Origin: Lunularia cruciata
Lineage: Eukaryota > Streptophyta > Marchantiopsida > Lunulariales > Lunulariaceae
Reading direction: 5' to 3'
Assembly (NCBI GenBank): GCA_948567375.1
Contig: OX419760.1
Coordinates: 28,086,001-28,150,000 of the forward strand
Length of the DNA: 64,000 nucleotides
Position 1 is the stretch's first letter; each line of letters starts with the position of its first letter. Both the position numbers and the translations under genes were made by a program. The notes beneath the pieces were generated by a model that ran no database searches, had not been told where the DNA came from, and saw only the letters and a list, made by a program, of their open reading frames with translations. Below are positions 1-11,413 of this stretch, one piece after another.

Positions 1-1015
1 TTAGGTATAGCAATTAAGTCATGAGGGTGTATAACATCCAAAGAGTTCCGTTTGAAACTATTTGAGATAATTTTTTGATGTTCATGTTTATTCCATAAGC
101 TTTCTTGTATATTTTATGATGAGATTAGACAAGCTTCTGCTAACCACTTAATGATGAGTGAATATGGTTCTTATTTCTTTATTCTCATGAAGGTGTCTTC
201 TTTATATTAGAGTGGAGTATGCCTAATAAAGAGAAATTGCTATTAAAGTTCTGTAAATCCCAGGTTAAAGGATTGTAGTCCCTTACAATAGAAGTTAAAT
301 TGGGTTGCATGTTTAAAGGATAGTTTTAATCTAAGAACACTATAGATGTTACTCAAGTAGCATTGCACGACCCAAGATTATAGGATCTTGGTTGCATGTT
401 TAAAGAGATAGTTTATTCATAAAACACTATAGATTCTACTCAATTAGTATTGCACAACCTATATGATATAGTATGATATAAGATCTTGGGTTGTGCTAGA
501 GAGTAGAGAGTATAGTAGAGTGGTATAAACTCTCCACCCTTTATCTATAGTTATCTCACTAACAAGAACATTTCCTCTTATACCTATTATATACAAGGGA
601 GAGAGAGTATAATGATCTTAAAGTATCAACTTGAGGAATTAGTATGTATTGATACATTGATTTTTGCCCATGCATTTTGTATGACCCTCTGCCTATCCTT
701 GGAGCGCTTACAAAGGATGGTTTATGAGTATCTAAAAGATTACTTTCAAGCAAATGATCCCTCCAAATCTTTCTTAGCTTTCTTGTAGTGTTCCAAATAA
801 CTATAATAATAGTGAAGGAATAGATTCTTATATCAACTATTCTAGTGCTAATTACTAGTTACCATCTCATTATGGAAAACAACACAAAGTGCTTTAGGTA
901 AATTGTTATTTGCAAGGCTCATGTGCCTTGTTAGCCGTACCATTGTCATCTAGCATCATTTTAAATTTATAATAATAACTTAATTTACATCAATTTGGAA
1001 TTACCACACTAGGAG
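1..1015. other. Gene-free flank with an 87-bp tandem duplication
   Basis: No coding region, RNA gene or known element is recognised. Two diverged direct copies of about 80 bp start near 303 and 390 (both begin GGTTGCATGTTTAAAG and continue to a GCACAACC/GCACGACC end), a tandem duplication with a period of 87 bp. The last five bases (AGGAG, 1011-1015) are the target-site duplication of the gypsy element that follows. Confidence 0.6.
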
Positions 1016-1431
1016 TGGAAAAGACCGAGGAGAGAAATAGGAGAATGGAAACTCACATTGGGACACTAGAATGAGGGAAAACTCTGAATCCTAGCATGAG
1101 CTTCGGCCTTGGTACTTATAGGTAGCATACAAGACCCTTGAAGCTTCTCAAGAAGCTTCCTTGAGCAGCTTTCTTGGAGTGCAAGCCAAGTTAACTAGGA
1201 AGCTTCTCAAGAAGCTTCCTTGTAGAAGCCGCCTACTTGGCGTGCAAGCTAAGCTAGTTAGAAGCTTCTAGAAACTTCCTTCTAGAAGCTACCTGCTTAG
1301 GGCGCAAGTTAACTAGTTGGGAAGCTTCCTAAGAAGCTTCTTAGATGCTTCTAGAATATTCTAGGCTATTTTGTCTTATTCTCTACTTCGTAAGCCCGAC
1401 TAACTTCGTCACTAAACTCCATATTGTTACA
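1016..1431 (-). repeat. 3' LTR of gypsy A
   Basis: Matches the repeat at 6225-6646 with scattered substitutions. The boundary is fixed by the AGGAG duplication just outside (1011-1015) and by a purine-rich tract (minus strand GGCGGGGGAATA, about 1432-1443) just inside, the expected polypurine tract. The minus-strand end reads TTTTCCA rather than TTTTACA, a point change. Confidence 0.92.
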
Positions 1432-1444
1432 TATTCCCCCGCCG

Positions 1445-2890
1445 CTAGTTGGTGATGTCCTCGTCGCCAGTGAAGCTTCGAATTCCTTGATGGTCATCTG
1501 TGCATTTTGGAGGTGAGAAAGAGGTTCCCATGTGGCACATGAAGGGGGTAACCTTTCCAAAGGACCTTGTACTCCGTATGTTGGCGACGGCCTCGTTGAA
1601 TATGGCGACGCGCAAGGATACAATCAACTTCGTACTCCTCATGATCATTGATAGGGACAGGAAGAGGGGGAGGTTGGACTCGAGAGGAAAAGGAAGAAGG
1701 GTTAGGAACAAAGGGTTTCAACTTGGAAACATGAAAGATAGGATGGATACGCATGTGACAAGGTAAGGCAAGACGATAAGCAACAAGAGAGATAATGTGG
1801 GTGATATCAAAGGGTCCTATCCAATTAGGAGCAAGTTTACAAACTTGGGTATCAAGTGGGAGAGGGAGGTTACTAGAGGATAACATGACTTTATCACCAA
1901 CTTCAAAGGTGAGATCACGACGATGATGGTCTGCATATGGTTTTTGGCGATTCTGAGCAACAAGGAGGTGAGATTTGGCTTGTTGGAGAGATTGGGATAT
2001 AGTGGTCAATGTAGAAGTATGAGGAACTTGAGAGGGAGGGGGAGCAAGAAGAGAATCTGGAACAAGCGGATCTTGGCCAAAATTGAGAAAGAAGGGAGAA
2101 AATCCAGTGCTTGCATGTTTGGAATTTGTTGTAGGTAAATTTGGCAGCTGCAAGACATTCATCCCAGTTGGTATGGTGGACATTGACAAAGGCCCGCAAC
2201 ATATCCTCCAATGTACGAATGGCGCGTTTGGTTTGTCCATCAGTTTGAGGATGATAGGCCGTGGACAAAGCAAGCTTGGTGCCGAGTATCTGGAAGAGTG
2301 CTTGCCAAAACTTCCCGGTAAATCGAGGATCACGGTCGGAGATGAGTACACGTGGCATCCCATGATGCTTGAAGACATTGTCGAAGTAGATTTGCGCTAA
2401 GGTTGGAGCATCCACGGTATCACAGGTTGGTGCCAAGTGGATTTGCTTACTAAGCTTATCCACAAACACCACAATTGTGGTGTGTCCTTGTTTTGTCTTT
2501 GGCAAGGATGTGATGAGATCCAAGCTCACATGCTCCCAACGAGCGGATGGAATGGTGAGTGGTTGAAGGAGTCCACTCGGCTTCTGGTTGCTGGCCTTGT
2601 TCCGTTGGCAACTCTCACATGATTGGACAAAGTCTTGAACATCTCGTGTCATGTTGGGCCACCACCATTGGCGTTGGAGGGTGCCCAGGGTCTTGTCCAC
2701 ACCCATGTGACCAGCTATTGGTAAATCATGGGCTTCTTGAAGGCACACCAGTCGAAGATCACCTTTGGCTGGAACATAGATCTGGTCTTCATGGAATAAA
2801 AGGCCTTCCTTGAAGGAGAAGGTGTTGTACTTTTTTTCACGTGTTGTCTGACGACCGTGTACCATTTGGAAGAAGGGATCTTGCTATAGA
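1445..2890 (-). pseudogene. Integrase-chromodomain part of gypsy A pol
   Basis: At 1915-2865 the integrase is readable: the HHCC zinc domain (HDLPIAGHMGVDKTL ... CESCQRNK) and the catalytic core with its Asp, Asp, Glu region (VSLDLITSLP, LISDRDPRF, HPQTDGQTKRAIRTLED). In this copy the motif around the glutamate reads TKRAIRTLE where active relatives read TERA. A frameshift near 2130 moves the C-terminal domain to the frame at 1494-2140 (RRDLTFEVGDKVML, PIFHVSKLKPF). A chromodomain follows (EYEVDCILARRHIQ, YKVLWKGYPL) and is shifted again by an apparent one-base loss near 1543, after which ATWEPLSHLQNA resumes. Chromodomains steer integration to marked chromatin. A stop precedes the integrase near 2885. 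Confidence 0.88.
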
Positions 2891-3060
2891 GCTAACCAAA
2901 ACTCATTATGAATCTTGGGATCAATTGACACCGTCGTAATTGCTGCCGCGATGAGAGGAAGAGACTTCAAATCAGGTCGTTGTGATAGAGCATCAGGGAT
3001 GACATGGAACCAACCTGGTTTGTACTCAAGTTTGATGTCAAACAATTGGAGTTGCTCTTC

Positions 3061-5027
3061 CTATCGATGATGTCGACTCTTCATGTGCTCTAGGTGTAAG
3101 GTCTGCAACAATGGCTTGTGATCAGTTCGCATGATCACCTGTTTCCCCAAGAGATAATGCCTCCATACCTTGGTGGCATATACCATTGCAAGTTGTTCCT
3201 GATCTCGAGTAGAGTAATTTCTTTCAGCTGTATTTAGTCGGCGAGACACAAAGGCAATAGGATGTCGTCCATCTGGAAATTCTTGTTGCAACACAGCTCC
3301 AATTGCAAAGTTAGAAGCATCAAAATCAACCACACAAGGTAGTTGAGGATCATATGGTTGAAGAATGGGTCTTGAAGACACCATATGCTTTAACTTCTGG
3401 AATGCTTCTTCATGCTTGGTGGTCCATTGGAAGCTCGAGTTCTTTCCCAAGACGTTAGTCAATGGTGCAACCACGTGAGCATAATAGTGGATGAACCGTC
3501 GGTAAAAATTGGCCAATCCATTGAATGCTCATACTTCGGTAGCATCCTTCGGGGTAGGCCAATCAGTAATGGCTTTGATCTTCTCTTCTTCCATCTTTAT
3601 CCCCTCTGATGAGATCTTATGACCCAAGAAGGTAACCACCTTCTGCCAAAAAGCACACTTTGACTTCTTGCAGTAAAATTTCCACTGTCGTAGTCGTCTT
3701 AGGACTTCCCGTACATGATCTTGTGTTCTGCCTCTGTCCTACTATAGATTAAGATATCATCTAAGAACACTACCATGGACTGATCCAATAGTCCCTCCAA
3801 CACCCGATGCATCTGATCCATGAAGACTGTTGGAGCATTAGTGAGTCCGAAAGGTAGAACTTTCCACTCAAAATGTCCATACCTTGTGCAAAAGGCAATC
3901 TTTTGCACGTCTTTTCCTTCAATAGGAATTTGCCAATAGCCGCTACGAAGATCTAGCTTGGAAAAGTAGCGTGCTCCACTTAATTGATCAAGCAGGTCAT
4001 CAATTCGAGGCAAGGGATATGCATTCTTCATGGTTTGCTTATTGAGCCCACGGTAATTGATACAAAAATGAAGTCCTCCATCCTTCTTTGGAACAAATAG
4101 TATCGGAGCTCCCCGAGAAGAGGTACTATGTCGTATGAAATCCTTCTCCAACAACTCTGTAAGTGTTGTTCGCAACTCCTCCAACTCCTTTGGTGAGAGC
4201 CGATAGATTGGTCTACTCACTGGAGTACTCCCTGGCAATAACTCTATCTTGAAGGGCATACCTCGATAAGAGGGTAATCCCTTTGGCAGATCATCCGGAA
4301 ACACATCTGCAAACTCCTGAACTATCCGATCAATTGTTGCTTGATGTGGCACTTGGCCCTCCTCAGATTGTTCTTGTGCAATTGGCTTGATCCACACCGC
4401 GAATACAGACGTATCTTCCTCCAAAGCTTGCTCTATGGCTGCTTCATTAACAAACTTCCCTTCTAGGGACTCATCTCTCTTCCAAGCTTGCTCCATGGTT
4501 GCCTTCTTGGCAAACTTCCCATCTTGGGACTCATCTTCCTTCCAGATTTGCTCTATGGCTACCTTCTCAACAAACTTCCCATCTTGGGACGGACTATTCT
4601 TAGGTGTCTTACTCAGAGGTGCCAGACAACCTAATCGGAAATTCCTACCTTGGTGTTGTACTTGAATTTGACGTCGGGTCCAATCAAATTGAACCTTATG
4701 ACGTTCAAGCCAAGGTAGACCCAAAATGATATCATAGTGTAGAGGTGCCACTACAAACCTCATACACTCTAAATACTTCTTCCCAATCTTGAAGGTAATA
4801 GGGTGCAAGGTGCGGAATGAAGAACCTTTTCTACCATCCGCCATCATCAAACTACTTCCAATCACTGGCTTGATAGGAATACCTAATTCCTTTGCTACTT
4901 GCATAGACATGCAATTCTTTGAACTTCCAGAATCAACCAAAATCCTACAACCCCGATTAGATATCATACCTTGCAAGTGAAGTAGACTTGCATAGGTCGA
5001 GCCTTCAATCCCATTGGAACTAATCAA
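3061..5027 (-). pseudogene. Protease-reverse transcriptase-RNase H part of gypsy A pol
   Basis: The first open stretch (3699-5027) holds a retropepsin with the active-site triplet intact (ILVDSGSS) and then a linker of three imperfect 22-residue repeats. The reverse transcriptase follows, with [45 protein letters not shown] and the catalytic VFLDDIL. The frame then shifts near 3715. The tether and RNase H continue in another frame to 3061 (CVVDFDASNFAIGAVLQQ, ERNYSTRDQEQLAMVYA, TDHKPLLQTL). One in-frame TGA lies near 3530 and a TAG at 3061, both explainable as C-to-T from Arg and Gln codons. Together these would copy element RNA into DNA; the copy is dead because of the breaks. Confidence 0.9.
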
Positions 5028-5043
5028 GCTCCTAGTAGGTGGC

Positions 5044-5953
5044 TCAAAATCTCCTACTGGGATTCTTCGTTTCCCTGATCATTCCGCTCCACAACCTCCA
5101 CTTGGGCAACTTGTCGAGCTCGTCCATTCTTGAGTGGACATTGAGCAATGCGATGTCCAACTTGGCGATAATAAAAGCAACCTCCATTTTGTTGTAATCT
5201 TTCTCTATCTGCTGTGCCAAGTGGTCTTCGTTGGATAGCATCAATCTCCATTGGTACCGGTTCTTCCACTCGTGGTACTAGTAGGTTTTTTGTAGGTCGA
5301 GGTCAAGACCAAGTTGTTGCAACTAAGGAATCAAAATGCTCAGCCAATTGCATGGCTTCTTCTACGTTTTGTGGTTCTCGCATGGTCACCTCTAATCTGG
5401 TTCGTGACTTCAATCCTCGCACAAATCGATCCAGAACTTCACCTTCTTGGATATCTAGAATTTGCATGATGATATTCTGAAATTGTGTGATGTAGCTTCT
5501 CACTAAGCCAATCTGCCTCAACTCCACCAATTTATCTTGTGCAGCTCGGGTGGGATTTATAGTCTGAAATCGACCAAGTATTGCATCTTTGAATTCTGCC
5601 CATGTCAAAATTGGTGTAACAATTTGTCGTTCAGCTCTTTCTACTCGGAATTGCCACCAAAGTTTTGCCACGCCATCCAATTGGCTAGAAGCCAAGAGAA
5701 TTTTTTTCTGCTCATCTTGAAGATTGGTGGCTTCAAAGTAACATTCACAGTCAAACACAAAATTCTCCATTGTGCTTGGAAGATTCTTGCCTTCAAACAC
5801 CTTGGGTTTTGGAAATTGAATGCGATCTTTTCCATCTTGAACTGGCGCTCTGACTACTTGTTATCGTCATTGCTGGTCTCGTTCATCCAACAATCAAGTA
5901 AGATGCTCAATTTGTTGTTGCATTGCAAGGATAACATCCGGTATTGCCGCCAT
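5044..5953 (-). pseudogene. Broken gag of gypsy A
   Basis: Encodes the capsid/nucleocapsid polyprotein that packages element RNA. The likely start is the ATG at 5953-5951 (MAAIPDVILAMQQQ). The open core at 5303-5800 has a typical plant gypsy gag body (FVFDCECYFEA, GVAKLWWQF, SYITQFQNI). A nucleocapsid zinc knuckle follows near 5160-5190, with the second cysteine of the CX2CX4HX4C pattern replaced by tyrosine (CFYYRQVGHRIAQC). Three stops lie early in the frame and one follows the capsid core (near 5303). Each is one C-to-T change away from Gln or Arg codons. The join to the protease frame near 5040-5055 is also disturbed. Confidence 0.85.
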
Positions 5954-6211
5954 CGCTACTACTCTATTCCACTACCCTCAATTTATCTAGTTGATTAACA
6001 CATAGATACAACACGTCCACCGTTCTCCATAAGTTACAACTGGAAGTATCAAGGGTTCCTCTAACACGGTGATCATATGTAGGAAATCTTGTCCAAAGCG
6101 TGAGGTGATGAATTGTGTGAACCAATGCTTTGGTAATATCTGGACATGAAAGTCCCAATGGTTTGGCGAAAGTGGATTTGGTGGTCCATAAATTCCATCC
6201 ATCCCATTCCT

Positions 6212-6223
6212 GCTTTGATACCA
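6212..6223 (-). promoter_or_regulatory. Primer-binding site of gypsy A (tRNA-iMet type)
   Basis: Immediately inside the 5' LTR the minus strand reads TTGGTATCAAAGC. This is one base off the usual plant initiator-methionine primer site TGGTATCAGAGC, which elements B (36971) and D (60748) keep intact. Confidence 0.85.
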
Positions 6224-6224
6224 A

Positions 6225-6646
6225 TGTAAAAGACCAAAACTGAGGAGAGAAATAGGAGAATGGAAACTCACATTGGGACACTAGAATGAGGGAAAACTCC
6301 GAATCCTAGCATGAGCTTTGGCCTTGGTACTTATAGGTAGCATACAAGACCCTTGAAGCTTCTCAAGAAGCTTCCTTGAGCCGCTTTCTTGGAGTGCAAG
6401 CCAAGTTAACTAGGAAGCTTCTCAAGAAGCTTCCTTGTAGAAGCCGCCTACTTGGCATGCAAGCTAAGCTAGTTAGAAGCTTCTAGAAGCTTCCTTCTAG
6501 AAGCTACCTGCTTAGGGCGCAAGTTAACTAGTTGGGAAGCTTCCTAAGAAGCTTCTTAGATGCTTCTAGGATATTCTAGGTTTTTTTGTCTTATTCTCTA
6601 CTTCGTAAGCCCGACTAACTTCGTCACTAAACTCCATATTGTTACA
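6225..6646 (-). repeat. 5' LTR of gypsy A
   Basis: On the minus strand the repeat starts TGTAACAATATGG at 6646 and ends GGTCTTTTACA at 6225. The U3 part carries many GAAGCTTC palindromes. A TATA-like TATAAG lies at about 6330-6335 on the minus strand. The matching 3' LTR is at 1016-1431. The AGGAG at 6647-6651 is the outer target duplication. Confidence 0.93.
6355..6555. promoter_or_regulatory. Heat-shock-element-like cluster in the LTR promoter of gypsy A
   Basis: The U3 region holds arrays of alternating GAA/TTC units, the arrangement bound by heat-shock factors. At 6476-6493 four units alternate at the exact 2-nt spacing (GAAgcTTCtaGAAgcTTC), followed by TTCtaGAA at 6495-6502. Three further blocks carry two GAAgcTTC pairs 4 nt apart (6355-6374, 6414-6433, 6536-6555). 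The block at 6355-6374 lies about 20 bp upstream of the TATA-like box on the minus strand. The same layout is present in the other LTR (about 1140-1361) and in the LTR of element D. Function is inferred from motif and position only. Confidence 0.6.
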
Positions 6647-8730
6647 AGGAGGTTATGAATGGATATTTTTTAAAAATAGAGTACTTTTAGATATCCATCC
6701 AAATTGTGTTTTTTGATTGCTGCAAATGATTTTAGTTATATATCACATGTATCCATCTTTAGAGAGTTCATAGTGGTTAGTATATCCTTGGCAAGTCTTA
6801 TTCTTTTCTTATAATTCTTCTATGGTTCTACTTCTTCTTATAAACATGGATTCTCGTAGGAGAGAGAATCCATTCAATCAACTACTAGTACAAGGAGAAC
6901 CCTTTGGGGTTCTTTATTTACTATGGATTATTTTTTAGTTCTTTTGTTTCCAAATTTGACCATGCTAAATTATACTTTTACCTCTATGTACAAACAATAC
7001 ATACGTATTAGGCACTATTGACTAGATTAAGTAGGCTTTTGACCATTTGACTACTGAGCTTCACCTTGCAGGCTTGAGAGTCAATTAGTCAAAGTGAAGT
7101 GCTTTGTACATCTTAGATATTCCAATCAAATGTATTACATTTTTAGATATCTTATGTATTCTTAGAGTGTTAATAGGGTTTGAGGATATTTGCACATACT
7201 TTGTAAACATCACTATAGAGGATATCCTAAGGATGACCTTCTTTTACTAAGAAATCTATAAGTGACATTTGGTTTAATATTCCCTTGTATTGGTTGTTTA
7301 TCAAGCTAGTTACTTCCTAAGGTTCTTCTTCTCCAATTTTCTTATCATAGAGACTTTGATAAGATTATCATAGGAATCTTTGGTGATATTATTGAACCAA
7401 AGACTTTTATTCTTCTTCTCCAAAAGATTTATCATATTTTAGAGTTTCAATAAGGGGCACATGGTAGTCTTTGGTGATATCATTGAACCAAAGTCTTTTG
7501 AGTGTGTGACATGGACTCCACTTATAGAGAGATACCTCCAAAAAAAATTTGTAAATGGGTAAGCTTATTATTTTTGGAGAAGACAACACTTATCATAGTT
7601 TTTGTTGTTGGACACTCATGCAAGATTTGCTTTCCCATAAAAAATAATTTGTGGTTGTTTATAGGCCTATCTTGGAAATGGATGTAATGTATGTGATGGA
7701 GTTGTAGGAGTGATACTTTTCTCTTTTGGTTCTGTCGCAAAAACAATAGATAGTTTGTCGTCCCTACCACAAGATTATCTTCCACTCTTTGCCTATTTTA
7801 TTTCTAAATAGACCAAAGGTTTGTAGTTTCCTTAGCAAAAAAATTATTTTAATATGGTATTACCTCAATAACAACAAAGGTCCATATGACTTGTTGCAGT
7901 TTTAGAAGACAAAGGATAGCTAATCATGATGCTATCAGAAATATAGAGTTTGTATCTTGAGTGGATACTTTATTTAGAGAGAGAGTTGGTATGCATTGCA
8001 AACAATATGAGTTATTATAACCTTATATAGCCCAAGATAATTAGTTTATAATAAAATATCTTATGGTTATGGAACTCACATGCAATACAGTTATAGAACT
8101 AGTGATTACCCATCTTCTTGGATGTGTGGCAAGTAGAGTAGTAACAACTAAGATCTCCAAGTATGGTGGTATGTAACAAGGTCACTTATTTTTTCCTCTA
8201 GCCTTGGTTTATATGGAGTCATGTATATGACATTTGACACATTTGTCTATTTGTATGAGAGTTTACAATAATATTTAAAAATAGCATCATTGTCCCTTTT
8301 TTGTTTTGTAACATATTTAGACATGAATGTCCATTGATTTACAAAGAACATCACTTCTCTATTTTGTAACATATTTTAGACATTGATGTCTATTGATTTA
8401 CAAAGAACATTGTAAGATACAATCCAAAAGGAAACAATCACACTAAGTGATGCTCCAAAATATTTTGCATGTGAATTAAATAAATTTATCAATATAATTG
8501 CAATAAGATTGATTTCTCATACTTAGATTATTAAAATTAAACTCTATTTTACCTCTTAGGTTTATCCTTGTTCAGATTGATGGGATTTTCATCCTTCTTT
8601 TTATCCTATTTGTTTTGCATCTCCTCACAATTTTTGTGTCTTTCCTTCCATTCTTCAGTCTTTGATTACATCATTGCGTCCTCGTTGTGTGCGAGAACAT
8701 TGTCACTAAGTAAGTGTTTGTTTAACTGCG
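6647..8730. other. Gene-free region with short tandem duplications
   Basis: No gene or known element recognised. Two local duplications are visible. One is a block around CTTTGGTGATAT-ATTGAACCAAAG at about 7377 and 7470. The other is a ~60-bp direct repeat around TTTTGTAACATATTT ... GATTTACAAAGAACAT at about 8290-8410. Confidence 0.5.
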
Positions 8731-8830
8731 GTGAAAGGCAACTGCGTAGGAAAAATGAAGGATGGGAAGACCCCATCAAGCCGTACAAGGGAGAGAGAAA
8801 AAAGGTAATATGGGGCTAAGCCCCAATAGA
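8731..8830 (+). repeat. Single dispersed copy of the 52-bp minisatellite unit plus GGGGCTTAGCCCC-type hairpin
   Basis: One unit of the array at 14012-14540 stands alone here (AAGGCAACTGCGTAGGAAAAATG, then GATGGGAAGACCCCATC and AAGCCGTACAAGG). It is followed at about 8811-8826 by the perfect palindrome TGGGGCTAAGCCCCA and text similar to that at 13840-13930. The same order (unit, then GGCTAGGCCCC) occurs at 13817, so the unit is part of a longer dispersed repeat. Confidence 0.7.
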
Positions 8831-9181
8831 GTCTATATGAGAAATCTGCCCTACTGCACCTAAGATATCCGAGCTATGCAAGTTGTACGGTCTACACACA
8901 ACTGGAGCATCCAAAGAAACATCACCTAATGTGATTGCTCTCCTATGGATTGCACCAGCCACTGCCCTCTATAGAACAATGGACACACGCTATCTAAAAT
9001 ATACTACAAAGTATGAGAGTGAGAGTGGTACCCTCTGACGCCTAACATGATAAGCTCTCGCGCACTCCTTGACAAATGTGTCAAATGTATGGAGTGATGG
9101 ACATTGGCAACTAAGTAAGCAACACGTTTGTTTAACTAAGTAGGCATTCTTTTAGCCAAGATAAAGTTGATAAATTATGTG

Positions 9182-9182
<1 letters not shown>

Positions 9183-9269
<87 letters not shown>
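9183..9269. repeat. (TA)n-(TC)n compound microsatellite
   Basis: About 23 TA repeats run directly into about 20 TC repeats. The YIYIYI/SLSLSL and EREREREIYIYI reading frames across it are repeat artefacts, not genes. Confidence 0.97.
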
Positions 9270-9274
<5 letters not shown>

Positions 9275-11274
9275 TTTCAGTTTATACATTTGGAAAGCAC
9301 AAGAATGGAAGTGTGGTAATGGCTCAGAAAAGTCAAGTTTCCTTGACATAAGACTCGTGACCACTTGTAAGTTCAGAATCTATATTGAATAAGTTTGATA
9401 AAAGATATCTCCATAATTTTAAATTTCAAATCACGCTTTTTGGTTTCGAATCAAAACTTCAGTTACTCTTTGAGTGATCAATTGTTTCCAACTTTTCCGA
9501 CATCAAGAGCCCTAATAAATGCTTAGTGAGGATAGACAACCAAGTTTCCAACGAGAAAGGGAATGAATGAGCGCGATTGGTTTGAATAAAATCCTACGCT
9601 ATTTAAAGTGAAATTTAAATTTGGCCAGCTGTAATGTCATGCATCAATCAGTTTCCATGATTCGCATATAACTCAATAGACTTAGTCAAATTATTTTAAG
9701 GCTTACAGTGTAACATTTCGTCGAGAGATTCTATAACTTATGGATGCTTGATTTGAAACAAAATATAAATCTTATCACGATCTAACGCATGCCACAATAT
9801 AATATCATATCCCGAAAACCTGACTTTTGATAAAATCAAAAGCAGAAATATGCATAAAAGTAGATCTAACTGTAGCTTGTGCTCATCCTCAGGGAAGGTT
9901 TCCTTTATAGAGAACCTTCCAATATACCAAGTCCATGCACTACGTGCTTTATGAATTGAATGTACTAAAATACCCGTCTCAACCAACACTCAATGGGTAT
10001 GAGATCATCAAATTTGAATGGGTATGGTTATCAGATTTTTGGCTGCAAAGAATCATTCCAACTTTCTTCTGTTGCACCGCAGAAATTGGAAATGATTATG
10101 AATCATTAGCTTTCCAAGTATCTCCCAATGACCACACTCCAGTACTTTCCTCAATTCCTACAAAATTGCTGAGGTGATAATCACAGCCAAGTCCATTTGG
10201 CCATTGCAAAAGTCATATCTAGTCGTGATAATTGAAGTGGGCTTCAAAGAATCAACTGCTGATTTATTCATCAAATTACATCCCAATATAAACAAATAAA
10301 TAGAGAGGGATCTAGAAAAAAGTTTATATATCATAACTACAGTAATCAAATATTAATATTTTCTCATCTCAACCTCCTCGGAATTTGACCGAGTCAAATT
10401 ACACCAAGTCAATACAAATGGCGCAAATTCAAATAGCCTTATTTACCGAGCAGGGCAGTAGTAGTTGCTGGTCGGTGGTTAATATCCATTTTCGCATATC
10501 CCTTGCTGATTATTCAAAAGTGGCTCCACGTGTGAGCAACGCATAAATTCGAGCTAAGGTCTTCTAGTTCTCAAAAGTAAGTTTACCTTTTACCTTTATT
10601 AATAAACTAATTAAATTACATCACATGTTGGTTGCATTGGACCTTAGTCTAGTTCTCGCCCACGTTTAACACAAATATGCATCTTCAGTTACTTATTCTC
10701 TATGACGAAGGAAGCCCATGATGACTAAGTGCTATTACCAGTAGGTGTTTTATTAACCTCTAGAATATTGACTTAGTCCGTGTTGAATAGTTTTGTCAAG
10801 TTGGAAAGGAACCCAACGAACCATCATACCACATTAGAAACGACGATGTGTATGATGGATATTATTCAGTGGATATAACGTGGTCGGCAACTATTACTTG
10901 CAATTGGCTCTAGAAAGACAACATCAAAAGTACTTAGTAACACAGCTCTAAAACTTATATTGACAAGTAAGAACTAGACTAAGAACTTGGATTTTTGTTA
11001 GTACTTTATCGTACAACTAAAACCTTGATTATATTCTCTGTTGAATTACTGCATAAGTTGGAATGACGTGATCAATGATGTTTCCGTGTAGAATACTGAA
11101 TTTGATCCATATGGAAAAATGAAGTTGCACAAATAAGAAAGGTTCTTCCCATGTGGCTTGAAACATGCATAAATTGATCCGTGGATTAGCACATGAAATT
11201 GTGTGGTATGGATTGCATTACCATATCTTGGTGATGAAGGATAGGCAGTCGATTCAAATGACATGAAGGCGATG
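9270..11274. other. Gene-free region
   Basis: Only short, unconvincing reading frames; no homology, RNA gene or repeat recognised by eye. Confidence 0.5.

Positions 11275-11413
<139 letters not shown>

Larger units (their letters stand above)
1016..6646 (-). mobile_element. Ty3/gypsy chromovirus A, full length, coding-dead
   Basis: A complete LTR retrotransposon on the minus strand, 5.6 kb. It has two LTRs of about 420 bp (5' LTR 6225-6646, 3' LTR 1016-1431). Each begins TGTAACA; the 5' LTR ends TTTACA and the 3' LTR ends TTTTCCA. A perfect 5-bp target-site duplication AGGAG lies at 1011-1015 and 6647-6651. The interior runs gag, aspartic protease, reverse transcriptase, RNase H, integrase, chromodomain, the order of Ty3/gypsy chromoviruses. 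A primer-binding site complementary to initiator tRNA-Met follows the 5' LTR. By eye the LTRs differ at around ten positions (about 2-3 %), so the insertion is moderately young. Several stops and at least two frameshifts interrupt the reading frames, so it cannot make its own proteins. Element D at 60355 is an older member of the same family. Confidence 0.93.

Noticed and set aside
1500-2813. Plus-strand frames over element A
   Set aside because: Antisense shadows of the integrase and chromodomain on the minus strand.
9182-9392. Reading frames with YIYIYI and SLSLSL
   Set aside because: Translations of the (TA)n/(TC)n microsatellite only.
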